From the NCBI GenBank assembly GCA_964515055.1, contig CAZEUG010000011.1, positions 1 through 50,884 on the forward strand: a DNA stretch of 50,884 bases. The letters run 5' to 3'. Source of the DNA: QAMX01 sp964515055. GTDB taxonomy: Bacteria > Bacillota > Clostridia > Oscillospirales > QAMX01. The position numbers and the translations under genes are program-made. Every line of letters starts with the position of its first letter. The stretch's first letter is position 1. Positions 25,750 through 33,098 of the stretch are shown here, in pieces. The notes under the pieces are model-generated. The model saw only the letters and a program-made list of their open reading frames with translations, was not told where the DNA came from and did not search any database.

Positions 25750-26832
25750 ATGAAAAAAAGCGCATTCAGAGAATCCGGTATGATCCGCGTTTTGCTGAGC
25801 TACTGCGGCCTGCTGCTGGCGCTGGCGCTGGTGATTTCTATTTTTGTATTTGCCATCGACAGCGAACCGGAAGAGCCGACTGCTCTCCGCGCAGAAATCG
25901 AATCGACTACGCTCGACTCGACGCAGCCGGATGACGTGCATCCTCCCGTGACGGAACCGCCGGAGACGTTTTGCGTGACCATCGTTGTCGATGGCGAAGA
26001 GCGACAGGTCGAGGCCGCCGGAGAAACCGTTGCCGAACTGCTGCTGGCCGCCGACATCTCTCTTGATGAGCAGGATGAAGTCTCCCCGTCGGAAACGACA
26101 ACGGTCTATGACGGTCTGCGGATTACCATTGTCCGCGTGACAACGGTCAGTTTTGAAACGGAGATTGAAATCGCCTACGAAACGGAAAAGCAGAACGATG
26201 CGCAGCTTTTAATCGGCGAAACCAAAACCCTGACAGAGGGCAAAAACGGAATCCGCAAACTTGTGTTTGAACAGACTCTGCGGGATGGCGTGATGGTGGA
26301 AAACCGGATCCTCTCCAATGAAGTCGTTTCCGAACCGGTGACCCGCGTCATCCGCGTGGGGACAAAGCCCCTGCCAACGACAACAGCCAAGGTCACTTCG
26401 AAAACCACACAGAAGACCACGAAGAAAACAACGACGCAGAAAACGACCACAAAGACGTCCACGCAATCTCCCGCCACAGACAGCGCACCTGACGCGGTGA
26501 CCGTCACGGTGGACGGCAAGACCTATGAGGTCTCCAAGGTGATTCAGGGCGAGGCGGTTGCCTATTATTCCAACCGCACGAACCCCTCCACGGCGACGGG
26601 GAACCCGGCCATTCCGGGCAAAACGATCGCAGTGGACCCGAAGGTGATCCCTCTGGGCAGCCTGGTCTACATCACATCCGTAGACGGGACGTCCTGGAGC
26701 TATGGCCCGGCCTATGCACATGACGTGGGCGGCGGCATCAAGGGCAATATCGTCGATCTCTTCAAGGCAAGCTATTCGGAATGTGTCGCCCATGGGAGAC
26801 GAAACTGCATCATCTACGTGCTCAAACCCTGA
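25750..26832 (+). CDS. YabE-like cell-wall protein with G5-type and 3D domains
   Basis: A 360-residue protein with an N-terminal membrane anchor (LLSYCGLLLALALVISIFVF, about residues 16-35). Residues about 75-125 look like a DUF348/ubiquitin-like repeat (VTIVVDGEERQVEAAGETVAEL), then a G5-like domain (about 135-205, with YETEKQNDAQL and RTL-type KLVFEQTLRDG), a Thr/Lys-rich linker (about 210-245) and a C-terminal 3D domain (about 265-360). The three Asp residues of the 3D domain are present in IAVDPKVIPLGS, YAHDVGGGIKG and NIVDLF; in MltA-like and Rpf/YabE proteins this domain acts on peptidoglycan as a lytic transglycosylase or binding module. AGAAGGAGG precedes the ATG. A single gene between two terminators. 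Confidence 0.9.
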   Translation: MKKSAFRESGMIRVLLSYCGLLLALALVISIFVFAIDSEPEEPTALRAEIESTTLDSTQPDDVHPPVTEPPETFCVTIVVDGEERQVEAAGETVAELLLAADISLDEQDEVSPSETTTVYDGLRITIVRVTTVSFETEIEIAYETEKQNDAQLLIGETKTLTEGKNGIRKLVFEQTLRDGVMVENRILSNEVVSEPVTRVIRVGTKPLPTTTAKVTSKTTQKTTKKTTTQKTTTKTSTQSPATDSAPDAVTVTVDGKTYEVSKVIQGEAVAYYSNRTNPSTATGNPAIPGKTIAVDPKVIPLGSLVYITSVDGTSWSYGPAYAHDVGGGIKGNIVDLFKASYSECVAHGRRNCIIYVLKP

Positions 26833-26871
26833 CCCATTACAGACGATGCACGGCAAATCAAACCAAAAAAA

Positions 26872-26918
26872 GGACAATCTCACACATATGGTGTGAGGTT
26901 GTCCCTTTCTTCTTTTTT
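26872..26918 (+). terminator. Terminator after the 3D-domain gene
   Basis: GGACAATCTCACAC at 26872-26885 pairs with GTGTGAGGTTGTCC at 26891-26904 (one G-U pair), followed by CTTTCTTCTTTTTTT. Confidence 0.9.
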
Positions 26919-26926
26919 TGACACTG

Positions 26927-26955
26927 TTGACATGGGAACTGCTGTGTATTATAAT
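26927..26955 (+). promoter_or_regulatory. Strong promoter upstream of the mgtE region
   Basis: A perfect TTGACA at 26927-26932, a 17-base spacer and a perfect TATAAT at 26950-26955. The nearest recognised gene, mgtE, starts 479 bases downstream, so the transcript has a long front part that holds two small frames and a hairpin. Confidence 0.85.
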
Positions 26956-26980
26956 ATAGGCGGTTCGGAAAAAACATGAT

Positions 26981-27214
26981 TTGAAACGCTGTCAGGATCC
27001 GCGCATTGCGAATCGCACCTACATGGAGCTGGATATCCAGATTTTCCTGGAGGGCATCATCTGTGAATACGTCAAATCCTGTCGCGACGATGCCAATGAA
27101 ACACTCGAGGAACTGTATACCTGCACGAAATTCTGGGTGCAGGGCTTCCTCGCCCGGCGCACAGCCGAGCATTCGGACAAAGTGCCATCCCTTCCGAGCG
27201 AACCAGGGCACTGA
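26981..27214 (+). CDS. Small hypothetical protein upstream of mgtE
   Basis: A 77-residue frame from TTG 26981, or about 63 residues from ATG 27023. The stretch MELDIQIFLEGIICEYVKSC, then acidic residues and KFWVQGFLARR, is protein-like, with G/C-rich third positions as in native genes. It lies directly behind a consensus promoter. No good ribosome site is visible for either start, which weakens the case. It could be an amphipathic helical protein; I do not recognise a family. It may be part of a regulatory leader for the mgtE gene downstream. Confidence 0.45.
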   Translation: MKRCQDPRIANRTYMELDIQIFLEGIICEYVKSCRDDANETLEELYTCTKFWVQGFLARRTAEHSDKVPSLPSEPGH

Positions 27215-27254
27215 ACGGACAGTGCATAAATCAACCATTCTGAGAGGTGAGAAA

Positions 27255-27344
27255 ATGGACAACGGTAGTGGCTGTTGCGGACAAACGCATCGGGATCCCA
27301 CAAACCGCTGGTACGCAGACAGCAAGCCGTTGTCTGAGTGCTGA
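27255..27344 (+). CDS. 29-codon upstream frame in the mgtE leader
   Basis: ATG 27255 is preceded by GAGAGGTGAG at 27242-27251, a good ribosome site. The peptide starts MDNGSGCCGQTHRDP and ends LSEC before a TGA. It has three Cys, two Pro and several Asp/Glu residues. Leader peptides rich in Pro and acidic residues govern Mg2+ transporter genes in enterobacteria (mgtL type), so this could be a Mg2+-responsive upstream frame. That is inference by position only; the peptide has no sequence match to those leaders. Confidence 0.35.
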   Translation: MDNGSGCCGQTHRDPTNRWYADSKPLSEC

Positions 27345-27376
27345 CCGGCCGGGTCCCATTGTTTGTTCCCGCACAG

Positions 27377-27410
27377 CACAAAAAGGAACGGCGAGCCCGT
27401 TCCGCTTGTG
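27377..27410 (+). promoter_or_regulatory. Hairpin just before the mgtE ribosome site
   Basis: GGAACGG (27385-27391) pairs with CCGTTCC (27397-27403) around CGAGC; an outer CACAA (27377-27381)/TTGTG (27406-27410) pairing extends it. No U-tract follows, so it is not a standard terminator. It ends a few bases before the AAAGGAG of mgtE and could affect ribosome access. Confidence 0.4.
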
Positions 27411-27433
27411 TGTGAAGAAAGGAGAACCAAACA

Positions 27434-28840
27434 ATGAACAAAATCGTCCGGACACCGCAGCCAACGGCTTTGCCGGACTTCTGCGGTGAAATTGCGTCCA
27501 TTGTCCGAAGCAACTGGACGCCTGGAAAAATGCAGGAGCAGATTGGTGCCTACCATGAAAAGGATATTGCATTGGCGCTGACCCTGCTGACGGCCGAGGA
27601 ATGGCAGAAGCTGTTCCGGATTCTTCCGCTGCAATCGCTGGCAGGTGTGCTGGAATATGCGGAAGAGAACACCACGTATTTCGCTTGCCTGAGCATCCGC
27701 CAGAAGGCGGATGTGCTGAGCTGCATGGAGGTCACCGCGGCGGCAGAGCTGCTGCAAGCACTGCCCAAGGAGGAACGGAACGCGCTGCTGGAGCTAATGG
27801 ATCCGGAGGCGCGTGAGGAAATCCGCCTGATCGGTTCGTTTGATGCGGACGAAATCGGGAACCGGATGTCCACCAACATGATTCGGATCCCGAAAACGGC
27901 CACCGTCAAGGAGGCTATGTCGGAGCTGATTCGTCAGGCAGCGGAAAATGACCACGTCTCGATTCTGTATCTGGTGGACAGCGACGACACCTTCTGCGGC
28001 GCAATTGACCTGAAGGATCTGATCACGGCGCGTGAGGATACGCCGCTGTCGGATATCACAATGTTTTCCTACCCCTGGCTGTACGCAAAGGCGACCATCG
28101 AGGAGAGCCTCCCGCTGATTTCCGACTATTCCGAATCGTCCATCCCCGTACTGGATGACGCAAACCGCCTGATCGGCGTCGTCACAGCCACGGATTTCGC
28201 GGAAATGCTGGGCGATGAGCTGAATGAAGACTATGCCAAGCTGGCCGGGCTCTCGTCGGAAGAGGATCTGGCTGAGTCGGTCACAAAAAGCGTCAAAAAG
28301 CGAATGCCATGGCTCTGCATCCTGTTGCTGCTGGGAATGGGCGTTTCCGCCGTCGTCGGGCTGTTTGAGCCGATTGTCGCGCAGCTGCCGGTGATCATGT
28401 GCTTCCAGTCGCTGATTCTCGATATGGCCGGCAATGTCGGCACCCAGTCGCTGGCAGTCGCCATTCGCGTGCTGATGGACGCACAGCTTGGTCGCCGACA
28501 CAAGGCGAAGCTCGTCTGGAAGGAAATGCGCGTCGGCACGCTGAACGGCACCATCCTCTGCCTGCTGTCCTTTGCCGCCATCGGCGGATACCTGTGCGCC
28601 AAGGGCAACCCACCCGCCTTTTCCTTTGCCGTCTCTGCGTGTCTCGGCGTGGCCATGCTGCTGGCGATGATCGTTTCCGCGCTGACCGGGACGCTGGTTC
28701 CCATGCTCTTTCAACGCATTGGAATCGACCCGGCGGTGGCGTCCGGCCCGCTGATCACAACGATCAACGACCTCGCGGCAGTCGTCACGTATTACGGCCT
28801 GTCCTGGCTGATTCTCCTGAAGCTGATGCAATTCAGCTGA
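27434..28840 (+). CDS. mgtE: MgtE-family magnesium channel
   Basis: A 468-residue protein of standard MgtE length. An N-terminal MgtE_N helical domain (about 20-130) with LPLQSLAGVLEYAEE-type repeats comes first, then a tandem CBS pair (about 145-255: MSTNMIRIPKTATVKEAM and SSIPVLDDANRLIGVVTATDF), a connecting helix, and five membrane helices (about 285-468). The pore motif GNVGTQS is present after SLILDMA. MgtE channels import Mg2+ and are closed by Mg2+ bound in the N and CBS domains. AAAGGAG precedes the ATG. Upstream lies a long leader with a small frame and a hairpin; I found no M-box riboswitch consensus. Confidence 0.95.
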   Translation: MNKIVRTPQPTALPDFCGEIASIVRSNWTPGKMQEQIGAYHEKDIALALTLLTAEEWQKLFRILPLQSLAGVLEYAEENTTYFACLSIRQKADVLSCMEVTAAAELLQALPKEERNALLELMDPEAREEIRLIGSFDADEIGNRMSTNMIRIPKTATVKEAMSELIRQAAENDHVSILYLVDSDDTFCGAIDLKDLITAREDTPLSDITMFSYPWLYAKATIEESLPLISDYSESSIPVLDDANRLIGVVTATDFAEMLGDELNEDYAKLAGLSSEEDLAESVTKSVKKRMPWLCILLLLGMGVSAVVGLFEPIVAQLPVIMCFQSLILDMAGNVGTQSLAVAIRVLMDAQLGRRHKAKLVWKEMRVGTLNGTILCLLSFAAIGGYLCAKGNPPAFSFAVSACLGVAMLLAMIVSALTGTLVPMLFQRIGIDPAVASGPLITTINDLAAVVTYYGLSWLILLKLMQFS

Positions 28841-28877
28841 GCGGACAGCCTGCTGAACCAATGGAGGAAAAACATAC

Positions 28878-29546
28878 ATGAAAAGCAGAAAATCATGGTA
28901 CCTTGCCGGCATCCTGTTGATGCTGTTCATTGGCTGGACGGCGCTGGTTTCGTTTGCGGATGTCCGGGCGATCGGCCCTGAACAGTCGACGGTCGGCCTG
29001 GCCACCCTCAATCAGTTCGTTTTTGAACACCTGGGTGTCCACCTCTGGTGGGACGGCCTGACCGATGGCTGTAGCCTGGTGGCCATTCTGGTGGCGTGCA
29101 GCTTTGCACTGCTCGGCCTGCTTCAGCTGCTGCAGCGCAAAAGCCTCCGAAAAGTGGATCCGAACGTCCTGCTCCTGGGCGGACTTTATGTGGCGTTGGT
29201 CGCCGTCTACCTGCTGTTTGAATGCGTTGTGATCAACTGCCGGCCGATTTTGATGGACGGACAGCTGGAAGCGTCCTATCCGTCCTCCCACACCATGATG
29301 GTGCTCTGCATTCTGGCATCGGCCATGATTGCTGCCCGTTCGCTGCTGGCCACGCGCAAAGCACTTCGAGTCGCGCTGAACGCATTTGCCGTCCTCGTCA
29401 TGGCTGTGACGGTGGCCGGTCGGCTGGTCTCCGGCGTTCACTGGCTGACGGATATTGTCGGCGGGCTCCTGATTTCGGCTGCTCTGGTCGCACTGTACGG
29501 CGCAGCGGTACAAACCATCGCGGAAAAACAGGGAAAATCCATCTAA
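28878..29546 (+). CDS. PAP2-superfamily membrane phosphatase
   Basis: A 222-residue protein with about six membrane helices. Two PAP2 motifs are clear: YPSSHTM (motif 2, PSGH type) and GRLVSGVHWLTDIVGG (motif 3 with its His and Asp). In motif 1 the usual Lys of KxxxxxxRP is Glu (ECVVINCRP). Family members remove phosphate from lipid phosphates such as undecaprenyl or phosphatidylglycerol phosphate on the outer face of the membrane; the altered motif 1 could affect substrate choice. It starts 37 bases after mgtE and ends before a bidirectional terminator, so it is probably in the mgtE transcript. AATGGAGG provides the ribosome site. Confidence 0.88.
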   Translation: MKSRKSWYLAGILLMLFIGWTALVSFADVRAIGPEQSTVGLATLNQFVFEHLGVHLWWDGLTDGCSLVAILVACSFALLGLLQLLQRKSLRKVDPNVLLLGGLYVALVAVYLLFECVVINCRPILMDGQLEASYPSSHTMMVLCILASAMIAARSLLATRKALRVALNAFAVLVMAVTVAGRLVSGVHWLTDIVGGLLISAALVALYGAAVQTIAEKQGKSI

Positions 29547-29601
29547 TCCATTCAAAAAGCAAACATGGCGAACGAATTCACCTGCCACCCAACCTGCGAA
29601 A

Positions 29602-29635
29602 AAATCCCCCGTATCCAACCGGATACGGGGGATTT
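29602..29635. terminator. Bidirectional terminator between PAP2 and GNAT-like genes
   Basis: AAATCCCCCGTATCC at 29602-29616 pairs with GGATACGGGGGATTT at 29621-29635 around an AACC loop. It lies between convergent genes and has A- and T-rich flanks. Confidence 0.88.
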
Positions 29636-29664
29636 GTGTGGCTCAGGTGATAGCCGAAGCTGCG

Positions 29665-30795
29665 TCAGGCATCGAGATGCTTGGCGAAGCAGCGGCGGCG
29701 CTTGTGCTGTTCAATTTCCGTGCAGAGCTTTTGCCACTGCTTCTGGATTTCCATGTTGGTTTCCAGCTGCGGGCCGGTCTCTACATGGTCAATGCCGTTT
29801 TTCAAAACGTTCTGGTTGACATGGTTCAAGAGGACGGCGTTGACGCCTTTGCCGAGCAAATCACTTCGCACGGCGATCAGCGCCAGCTCCAGAAAATCGG
29901 AGTGCTTCAGATCATGCAGCACGCGGGCCCAGCCAAACGGGAACAGGTGTCCGTTGGATTTTTTGAGCGCCGGTGCAATGGAGGGGAACGCCAGACCGAA
30001 CCCGGCCAGCTTGTTGTCGCGATCCACACAAATGCAGACGTAATCAAAATTCAGGAGCGAGAAATACTCGTTGTAATAATACTGCTGCATTTCCGGCGTC
30101 AGCGGTGTGTAACCGTAGAGCTTGTTGTATGCGCTGTTGAGCAGATCGAAGATGTCCTGAACATACGGCTGAATATCCTTGAGCGAATGGGTGGGAAGCA
30201 CGCGGATGCCGAACAGAGAGCAGACCTTTGCGGAGAGCCGCTCCAGCCGCTTGGTGGTCTCTTCAGACGGGCGCAGCTGAAATTCAATCCAGTCGGCCTC
30301 TTTGGCATAGCCGAGCTGCTCCAAAAACTGCGGATAATACGGCGCATTGTACAGCGTGATCGACGTATCCGGGCGGTCAAAGCCTTCCACCAGCATTCCC
30401 TGCTTGTCGAGGTCGGAGAAACCGATGGGGCCGTGGATGAGATTCATGCCTTTTTCGCGTGCAAAATCCTCCACCGCACCGAGCAGGGCTTTGGCCGCTT
30501 CAAAATTGTCTTCCACGTCAAACCGTGAAAAGCGCATCCGGTTTTCACCGCATTTTTCGTTGTACTTTTTGTTGAGAATGGCGGCGACACGGCCAACGAC
30601 GCGGCCGTTTTCCAACGCGAGGAACAGCCGGGTTTCGCAGTAGGCATAGGCCGGATTGACTTTCGGGTTGAAGTAGTCGCATTCTTCCTTGTAGAGATCC
30701 GGGACAGCGAGCGGATTGCTGCGGTACAGCTTTGTCGGGAAAGAAAGAAATTTGCGGAGATCTCTTTTTGATTCAACAACCTTGATTTCAACCAT
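29665..30795 (-). CDS. GNAT-fold protein, YghO-like
   Basis: A 376-residue cytoplasmic protein. The N-terminal third (LFLALENGRVVGRVAAILNKKYNEK) and the C-terminal third (YVCICVDRDNKLAGFGLAFP, then LELALIAVRSDLLGKGVNAVL) each resemble an acetyl-CoA-binding GNAT core, with the GKG segment near the pyrophosphate loop position. The FLSFPTKLYRSNPLAVPDL start and HGPIGFSDLDKQGMLVEGFD stretch are typical of the YghO group, whose function is unknown to me. It follows pfkA by 43 bases on the same strand and is probably co-transcribed with it. There is no evident link to glycolysis. The acceptor substrate is unknown. Confidence 0.75.
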   Translation of the reverse strand: MVEIKVVESKRDLRKFLSFPTKLYRSNPLAVPDLYKEECDYFNPKVNPAYAYCETRLFLALENGRVVGRVAAILNKKYNEKCGENRMRFSRFDVEDNFEAAKALLGAVEDFAREKGMNLIHGPIGFSDLDKQGMLVEGFDRPDTSITLYNAPYYPQFLEQLGYAKEADWIEFQLRPSEETTKRLERLSAKVCSLFGIRVLPTHSLKDIQPYVQDIFDLLNSAYNKLYGYTPLTPEMQQYYYNEYFSLLNFDYVCICVDRDNKLAGFGLAFPSIAPALKKSNGHLFPFGWARVLHDLKHSDFLELALIAVRSDLLGKGVNAVLLNHVNQNVLKNGIDHVETGPQLETNMEIQKQWQKLCTEIEQHKRRRCFAKHLDA

Positions 30796-30838
30796 GCTGG
30801 TTGCTCCCTCCTTCGATCAAATATGGGCTGCGGCGAGA

Positions 30839-31831
30839 TCAGATGGCGATGTCGCAGGCGACCTTGTACATATACGGATCCAGATCCTTTGTCATCTGCA
30901 GCGCTTCGTCAATCGGAATGTTGCAGAGCTGGGAATCGCGGTAGCAGACAACGACATTCGACTTGCCTTCCAGCAGCCGCATGACGGCATAATGCCCCAT
31001 CCGGCTGGCCATGACGCGATCCCGCGCAGTCGGGCTGCCGCCACGCTGAATGTGGCCGATGATCGAGACGCGGGTCTCCACACCGGTCATTTCCCGGATG
31101 TGGTCGGCGATTTCCGAAGTGTGCCCGACGCCCTCAGCGACGATGATCAGGAAATGGTGCTTGCCGTTGTAATGGCTTTCGCGGATTTTCTCGATGATGT
31201 CCTTTTCAAAATCAAACGGCTTCTCCGGAATCAGAATGGCTGCCGCGCCGCAGGCCAGACCGCAGTACAGGGCGAGATGTCCGGCGTTGTGCCCCATGAC
31301 CTCGACCACGGAGCAGCGCTCATGCGACTGCATGGTATCGGTGAGCTTGTCAATGGCATCAATGGCGGTGTTGGCGGCGGTGTCAAAGCCGATGGAATAG
31401 TGGGTACAGGCGATATCGTTGTCAATGGTTCCGGGAATGCCGACGGTGTTGATGCCGCTGGCAGCGAGATCCTGCAGGCCGCGGAAGGTGCCGTCACCGC
31501 CAATGGCGATCAGACCGTCAATGCCCAGATACCGACACGCATTCGTGCCCTTCTGAACACCCTCCGGCGTCTTGAATTCCGGGCAGCGCGCCGTGTAAAG
31601 CATCGTCCCGCCGCGGGAAGTAATCCCGTTGACGGCGCGGGCATCCAGCTCGACAACGTCCGAGTTGATCAGCCCGTTGTATCCACGGTGAATGCCGACC
31701 GGCGTCACGCCGTACTGGATGCAGGTTCGAACAACGCTGCGGATGGCTGCGTTCATGCCGGGCGCATCACCGCCACTGGTCAGAACGCCGATTCGACGAA
31801 TTTTTTTGGGTGCTGTATTTTTCAGTTCCAT
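30839..31831 (-). CDS. pfkA: ATP-dependent 6-phosphofructokinase
   Basis: A 330-residue enzyme that phosphorylates fructose 6-phosphate to the 1,6-bisphosphate, the committed step of glycolysis. GVLTSGGDAPGMNAAIR binds ATP, IGGDGTFRG has the Gly typical of ATP rather than pyrophosphate users, PGTIDNDI holds the catalytic Asp, and GHIQRGGSPTARDR is the C-terminal signature. Length is normal. The ATG at 31831 has AAGGAAG only at about 14 bases, so translation may be modest or use another signal. The promoter is about 100 bases upstream. The first gene of a two-gene unit with the GNAT-like protein. Confidence 0.97.
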   Translation of the reverse strand: MELKNTAPKKIRRIGVLTSGGDAPGMNAAIRSVVRTCIQYGVTPVGIHRGYNGLINSDVVELDARAVNGITSRGGTMLYTARCPEFKTPEGVQKGTNACRYLGIDGLIAIGGDGTFRGLQDLAASGINTVGIPGTIDNDIACTHYSIGFDTAANTAIDAIDKLTDTMQSHERCSVVEVMGHNAGHLALYCGLACGAAAILIPEKPFDFEKDIIEKIRESHYNGKHHFLIIVAEGVGHTSEIADHIREMTGVETRVSIIGHIQRGGSPTARDRVMASRMGHYAVMRLLEGKSNVVVCYRDSQLCNIPIDEALQMTKDLDPYMYKVACDIAI

Positions 31832-31934
31832 AAAGTCTAACCATACTTCCTTTTCTGTCGGTTGATTGGTTCAAATGCAAGTCAAAATGTCAAAACAGAA
31901 CCTGGGCGGCAGCGTTCCTTCTGCCCCATCCTCT

Positions 31935-31963
31935 ATTATATCATTCCTGAAGATCAATTTCAA
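31935..31963 (-). promoter_or_regulatory. Promoter of pfkA
   Basis: On the minus strand TTGAAA (31963-31958), a 17-base spacer and a perfect TATAAT (31940-31935). Confidence 0.75.
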
Positions 31964-32035
31964 CCATTTTCTTCAAACCGGACGCAAGGAAAACAGAATC
32001 CAGACAAAAGGGAACGACCGTCACGGCTGAACAAC

Positions 32036-32251
32036 TCAGCTGTGCCGCCGCACATCGGCCTGCTCCACGCGCTGTGACAATGCCTTGATCTGCTCCTCCA
32101 GCACGGGCAGCCGTGCGGTCAGAGTGTCCTGCTGGCTGAGCCGCTTTTCCAGCTGCTCCACGCGATAAGAAGTCAGGCGAATTCCGGAATAGCTGCCGAT
32201 GATCGTGCCGAGCAGTCCGCACCCGGCGCAGATGAGATTGGTCCAGTCCAT
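32036..32251 (-). CDS. Small single-span membrane protein with coiled-coil tail
   Basis: 71 residues. The first 25 (MDWTNLICAGCGLLGTIIGS) form one membrane span, and the rest (VEQLEKRLSQQDTLTARLP and EEQIKALSQRVEQ) is a heptad-patterned coiled coil. The shape recalls phage XhlA/haemolysin-type or tail-associated membrane proteins, but no phage genes surround it, so I leave the function open. The start is set by AAAGGAGG nine bases before ATG 32251; the frame extends upstream without a better signal. It is transcribed away from the HTH-membrane gene at 32541; the intergenic region holds that gene's promoter, but I found no clear promoter for this one. Confidence 0.75.
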   Translation of the reverse strand: MDWTNLICAGCGLLGTIIGSYSGIRLTSYRVEQLEKRLSQQDTLTARLPVLEEQIKALSQRVEQADVRRHS

Positions 32252-32325
32252 GATCAGTTCCTCCTTTGTGATGCATTGATGGGTGAAATATTTGAAGTGC
32301 AATGCGAGCATTCACTTGTTTTTTC

Positions 32326-32356
32326 TTGACAATTCTGAGAAATATATGGTATAATA
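32326..32356 (+). promoter_or_regulatory. Promoter of the HTH-membrane protein gene
   Basis: A perfect TTGACA at 32326-32331 and TGGTATAAT, an extended -10, with TATAAT at 32351-32356. The spacer is 19 bases, longer than ideal. The leader to the ATG at 32541 is about 180 bases and shows no gene. Confidence 0.65.
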
Positions 32357-32540
32357 AAGACAATCGACAGAATAACCGGTACCGCCTGTGGTTACGGCCT
32401 TCTTTCTGACATGATCATACCAGATCTGCAAAAAAAGTCAATGCACAAAAGCGAACCAGCCCACAGACAGATGCTGATTGAACCGATTCTAAAGCGAATC
32501 ATACCTGAGCAATCCGTCGAAAAAGGGAGGAATCACGCGA

Positions 32541-33005
32541 ATGAAAGACATCATATCGATTTTAGTTGCTGCCAAAGAGGCACAGGGGCTGACCAATCAG
32601 CAGCTGGCGGATGCCAGTGGTGTCCCGGTTGGAACCGTGAGCCGTGTGATGGCGGGCAGCGCGGACGACCCGAAATTCCAGACGATCTGCCAGCTGGCCG
32701 GTGCGCTGCAGGTGTCGCTGGATGACTTTATCGCCGGCCGTGATTCCAAGGCACCACAAAATCCGCCGGCCGAACCGACGTCACAACGGGAATCGAATAT
32801 GCTGATTCAAACGCTGCAGGAGGTGCTTCGCCGCCAACAGAAGGAGAAGCGCGTGCTGTTTCTTTGCCTGATGCTGATGATTGCCTTTGTCATGGCAGTG
32901 CTGATCATTGATATCACCAATCCAACGGTCGGCTGGTTCCGCGGCGCATCGGCGTATATCCGGGACGGCCTGAAGGATTTCTTCCGCTGGACAAACGTCC
33001 TGTAG
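32541..33005 (+). CDS. XRE-type HTH protein with a C-terminal membrane anchor
   Basis: 154 residues. An N-terminal Cro/XRE helix-turn-helix (about 8-62: GLTNQQLADASGVPVGTVSRV, then FQTICQLAGALQVSLDDFI), a short linker, a basic helix (LQEVLRRQQKEKRV) and one membrane helix (VLFLCLMLMIAFVMAVLIII-like, about 104-123), then a short outward tail. The protein is probably a membrane-tethered DNA-binding regulator whose signal enters through the tail. AAGGGAGG precedes the ATG. It stands alone between its own promoter and a terminator. Its targets are unknown; the adjacent divergent small membrane protein may be one. Confidence 0.85.
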   Translation: MKDIISILVAAKEAQGLTNQQLADASGVPVGTVSRVMAGSADDPKFQTICQLAGALQVSLDDFIAGRDSKAPQNPPAEPTSQRESNMLIQTLQEVLRRQQKEKRVLFLCLMLMIAFVMAVLIIDITNPTVGWFRGASAYIRDGLKDFFRWTNVL

Positions 33006-33026
33006 ACACTCAATCCAACCCAACCA

Positions 33027-33069
33027 AAAAGCTCCTGTGGCTGTCTTGAAAACAACCACAGGAGCTTTC
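33027..33069. terminator. Bidirectional terminator between the HTH-membrane gene and the LuxR gene
   Basis: AAAAGCTCCTGTGG at 33027-33040 pairs with CCACAGGAGCTTT at 33056-33068 around a 15-base loop, with A- and T-rich flanks, between convergent genes. Confidence 0.85.
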
Positions 33070-33098
33070 CTGCTTTGTTCAGAGATAAAACCGGTGGC

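Noticed and set aside
27231..27433. M-box Mg2+ riboswitch before mgtE
   Set aside because: The conserved M-box core sequences (the GGTGAGGCTCC and ACGCTGCTGCCC type blocks) were not found by eye.
32036..32251. Prophage remnant with XhlA/holin-like protein
   Set aside because: Shape is suggestive, but no lysin, tail or integrase gene is near; a lone small membrane coiled-coil protein does not show a prophage.
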